Positions 5,132 through 5,545 of a stretch of DNA of 5,545 bases are shown here, one piece after another; positions within the stretch are counted from its first letter, which is position 1, and every line of letters starts with the position of its first letter. Origin of the DNA: Psychromonas sp. (GTDB lineage Bacteria > Pseudomonadota > Gammaproteobacteria > Enterobacterales > Psychromonadaceae); the NCBI GenBank assembly GCA_023145575.1, contig JAGLDN010000109.1, forward strand, positions 1 through 5,545, given 5' to 3'. The notes under the pieces are model-generated. The model saw only the letters and a program-made list of their open reading frames with translations, had not been told where the DNA came from and did not search any database. A program made the position numbers and the translations under genes.

Positions 5132-5545
5132 ATGAAACGTTTTTTGCTCTTTTTTATTTTTTGCACTAGTCTTTTATGCTCTTCTTATACAGCACAAGCT
5201 GGTCTTAAGCTAATAGGACCTGAAATAAACACTAACAATAAGCTAAAACCTACACGTTATGGTCCAATAAGTAAGTACGAGACCTTGTGGTCTATTGCTA
5301 ATAGATTAACACCTAATCATTCGGTTACTGTCTACCAAACGTTTATGGCAATTTATAAATTAAATCCTGATAAATTTGAAAATGGTAATGTAAATAAACT
5401 AATTGCGCGTACCACGTTAAAAATACCTCGCCTTTCTTTTATAAAAAAACAAACGGATAAAGAAGCACGTGCTTTATTGGAACCCATTTTTAAACCAAAT
5501 TATAAAAGAAGATCCAAAAAAAATAAAAAAATCAGCAATAAAAAA
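5132..5545 (+). CDS. fimV: FimV/HubP-family polar landmark protein, N-terminal part (cut by window end)
   Basis: FimV/HubP proteins are large inner-membrane proteins whose periplasmic LysM-like domain binds peptidoglycan at the cell pole and whose cytoplasmic part recruits polar machinery (flagellum, chemotaxis, type IV pili). The 138 visible residues have no stop. A signal peptide occupies about residues 1-23 (KRF, hydrophobic LLFFIFCTSLL, then TAQA before Gly24). The FimV N-terminal domain follows: RYGPISKYETLWSIANR (42-58), SVTVYQTFMAIYKLNP (64-79), FENGNVNKL (82-90) and LKIPR (96-100). The usual GDTLWSIA reads YETLWSIA and the usual GQTL reads RTTL, so the LysM-like part is divergent. The last segment is very Lys-rich. 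AAGGA (5121-5125) six bases upstream supports the ATG at 5132. The position after pdxB-usg matches the hubP/fimV locus of Vibrio relatives, where truA usually follows. Confidence 0.85.
   Translation, partial: MKRFLLFFIFCTSLLCSSYTAQAGLKLIGPEINTNNKLKPTRYGPISKYETLWSIANRLTPNHSVTVYQTFMAIYKLNPDKFENGNVNKLIARTTLKIPRLSFIKKQTDKEARALLEPIFKPNYKRRSKKNKKISNKK

Overview
The window reads as the chromosome of an AT-rich marine gammaproteobacterium. The gene order fabB, pdxB, usg, fimV/hubP resembles what I recall of the Vibrio, Psychromonas, Moritella and Shewanella relatives. The AT-biased codon use and the IS3-group element also fit a psychrophilic or marine genus. The genus cannot be fixed from this window.

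Positions 1-1031 are the right-hand part of a decayed IS3-family insertion sequence; its left end lies outside the window. The tail of OrfA (1-129) carries a well-placed A AAA AAG slippery site that would lead into OrfB by a -1 shift. OrfB itself is dead: it has a nonsense codon at 393-395, a 10-bp frameshifting insertion near 505-514, and a 9-bp tandem-repeat expansion that widens the canonical DD(35)E spacing by six residues. The element appears to end at about 1031, only 74 bp before fabB.

Positions 1106-2323 encode intact 3-oxoacyl-ACP synthase I (FabB), with Cys161, His296, Lys326 and His331 in place. An 11-G homopolymer lies inside the gene. A 340-bp non-coding stretch follows (2324-2663). 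It holds a perfect 27-nt palindrome and an overlapping alternative stem, in the probable leader of the next operon.

Positions 2664-4952 look like one translationally coupled operon. A previously easy-to-miss 48-codon ORF for a single-pass membrane peptide (2664-2810) overlaps the pdxB start in an ATGA junction. pdxB (erythronate-4-phosphate dehydrogenase, vitamin B6 synthesis) then overlaps usg by 17 nt. usg encodes an aspartate-semialdehyde dehydrogenase homologue in which both catalytic residues are replaced. A weak terminator-like hairpin and a 14-bp direct repeat separate this operon from the 5' part of fimV/hubP (5132 to the window end), a polar or pilus-associated LysM-like inner-membrane protein cut by the window edge.

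Most of the window is ordinary core chromosome. The item most likely to be undescribed is the small membrane-protein ORF fused by its stop codon to pdxB. The palindromic leader before it and the G11 tract in fabB come next.
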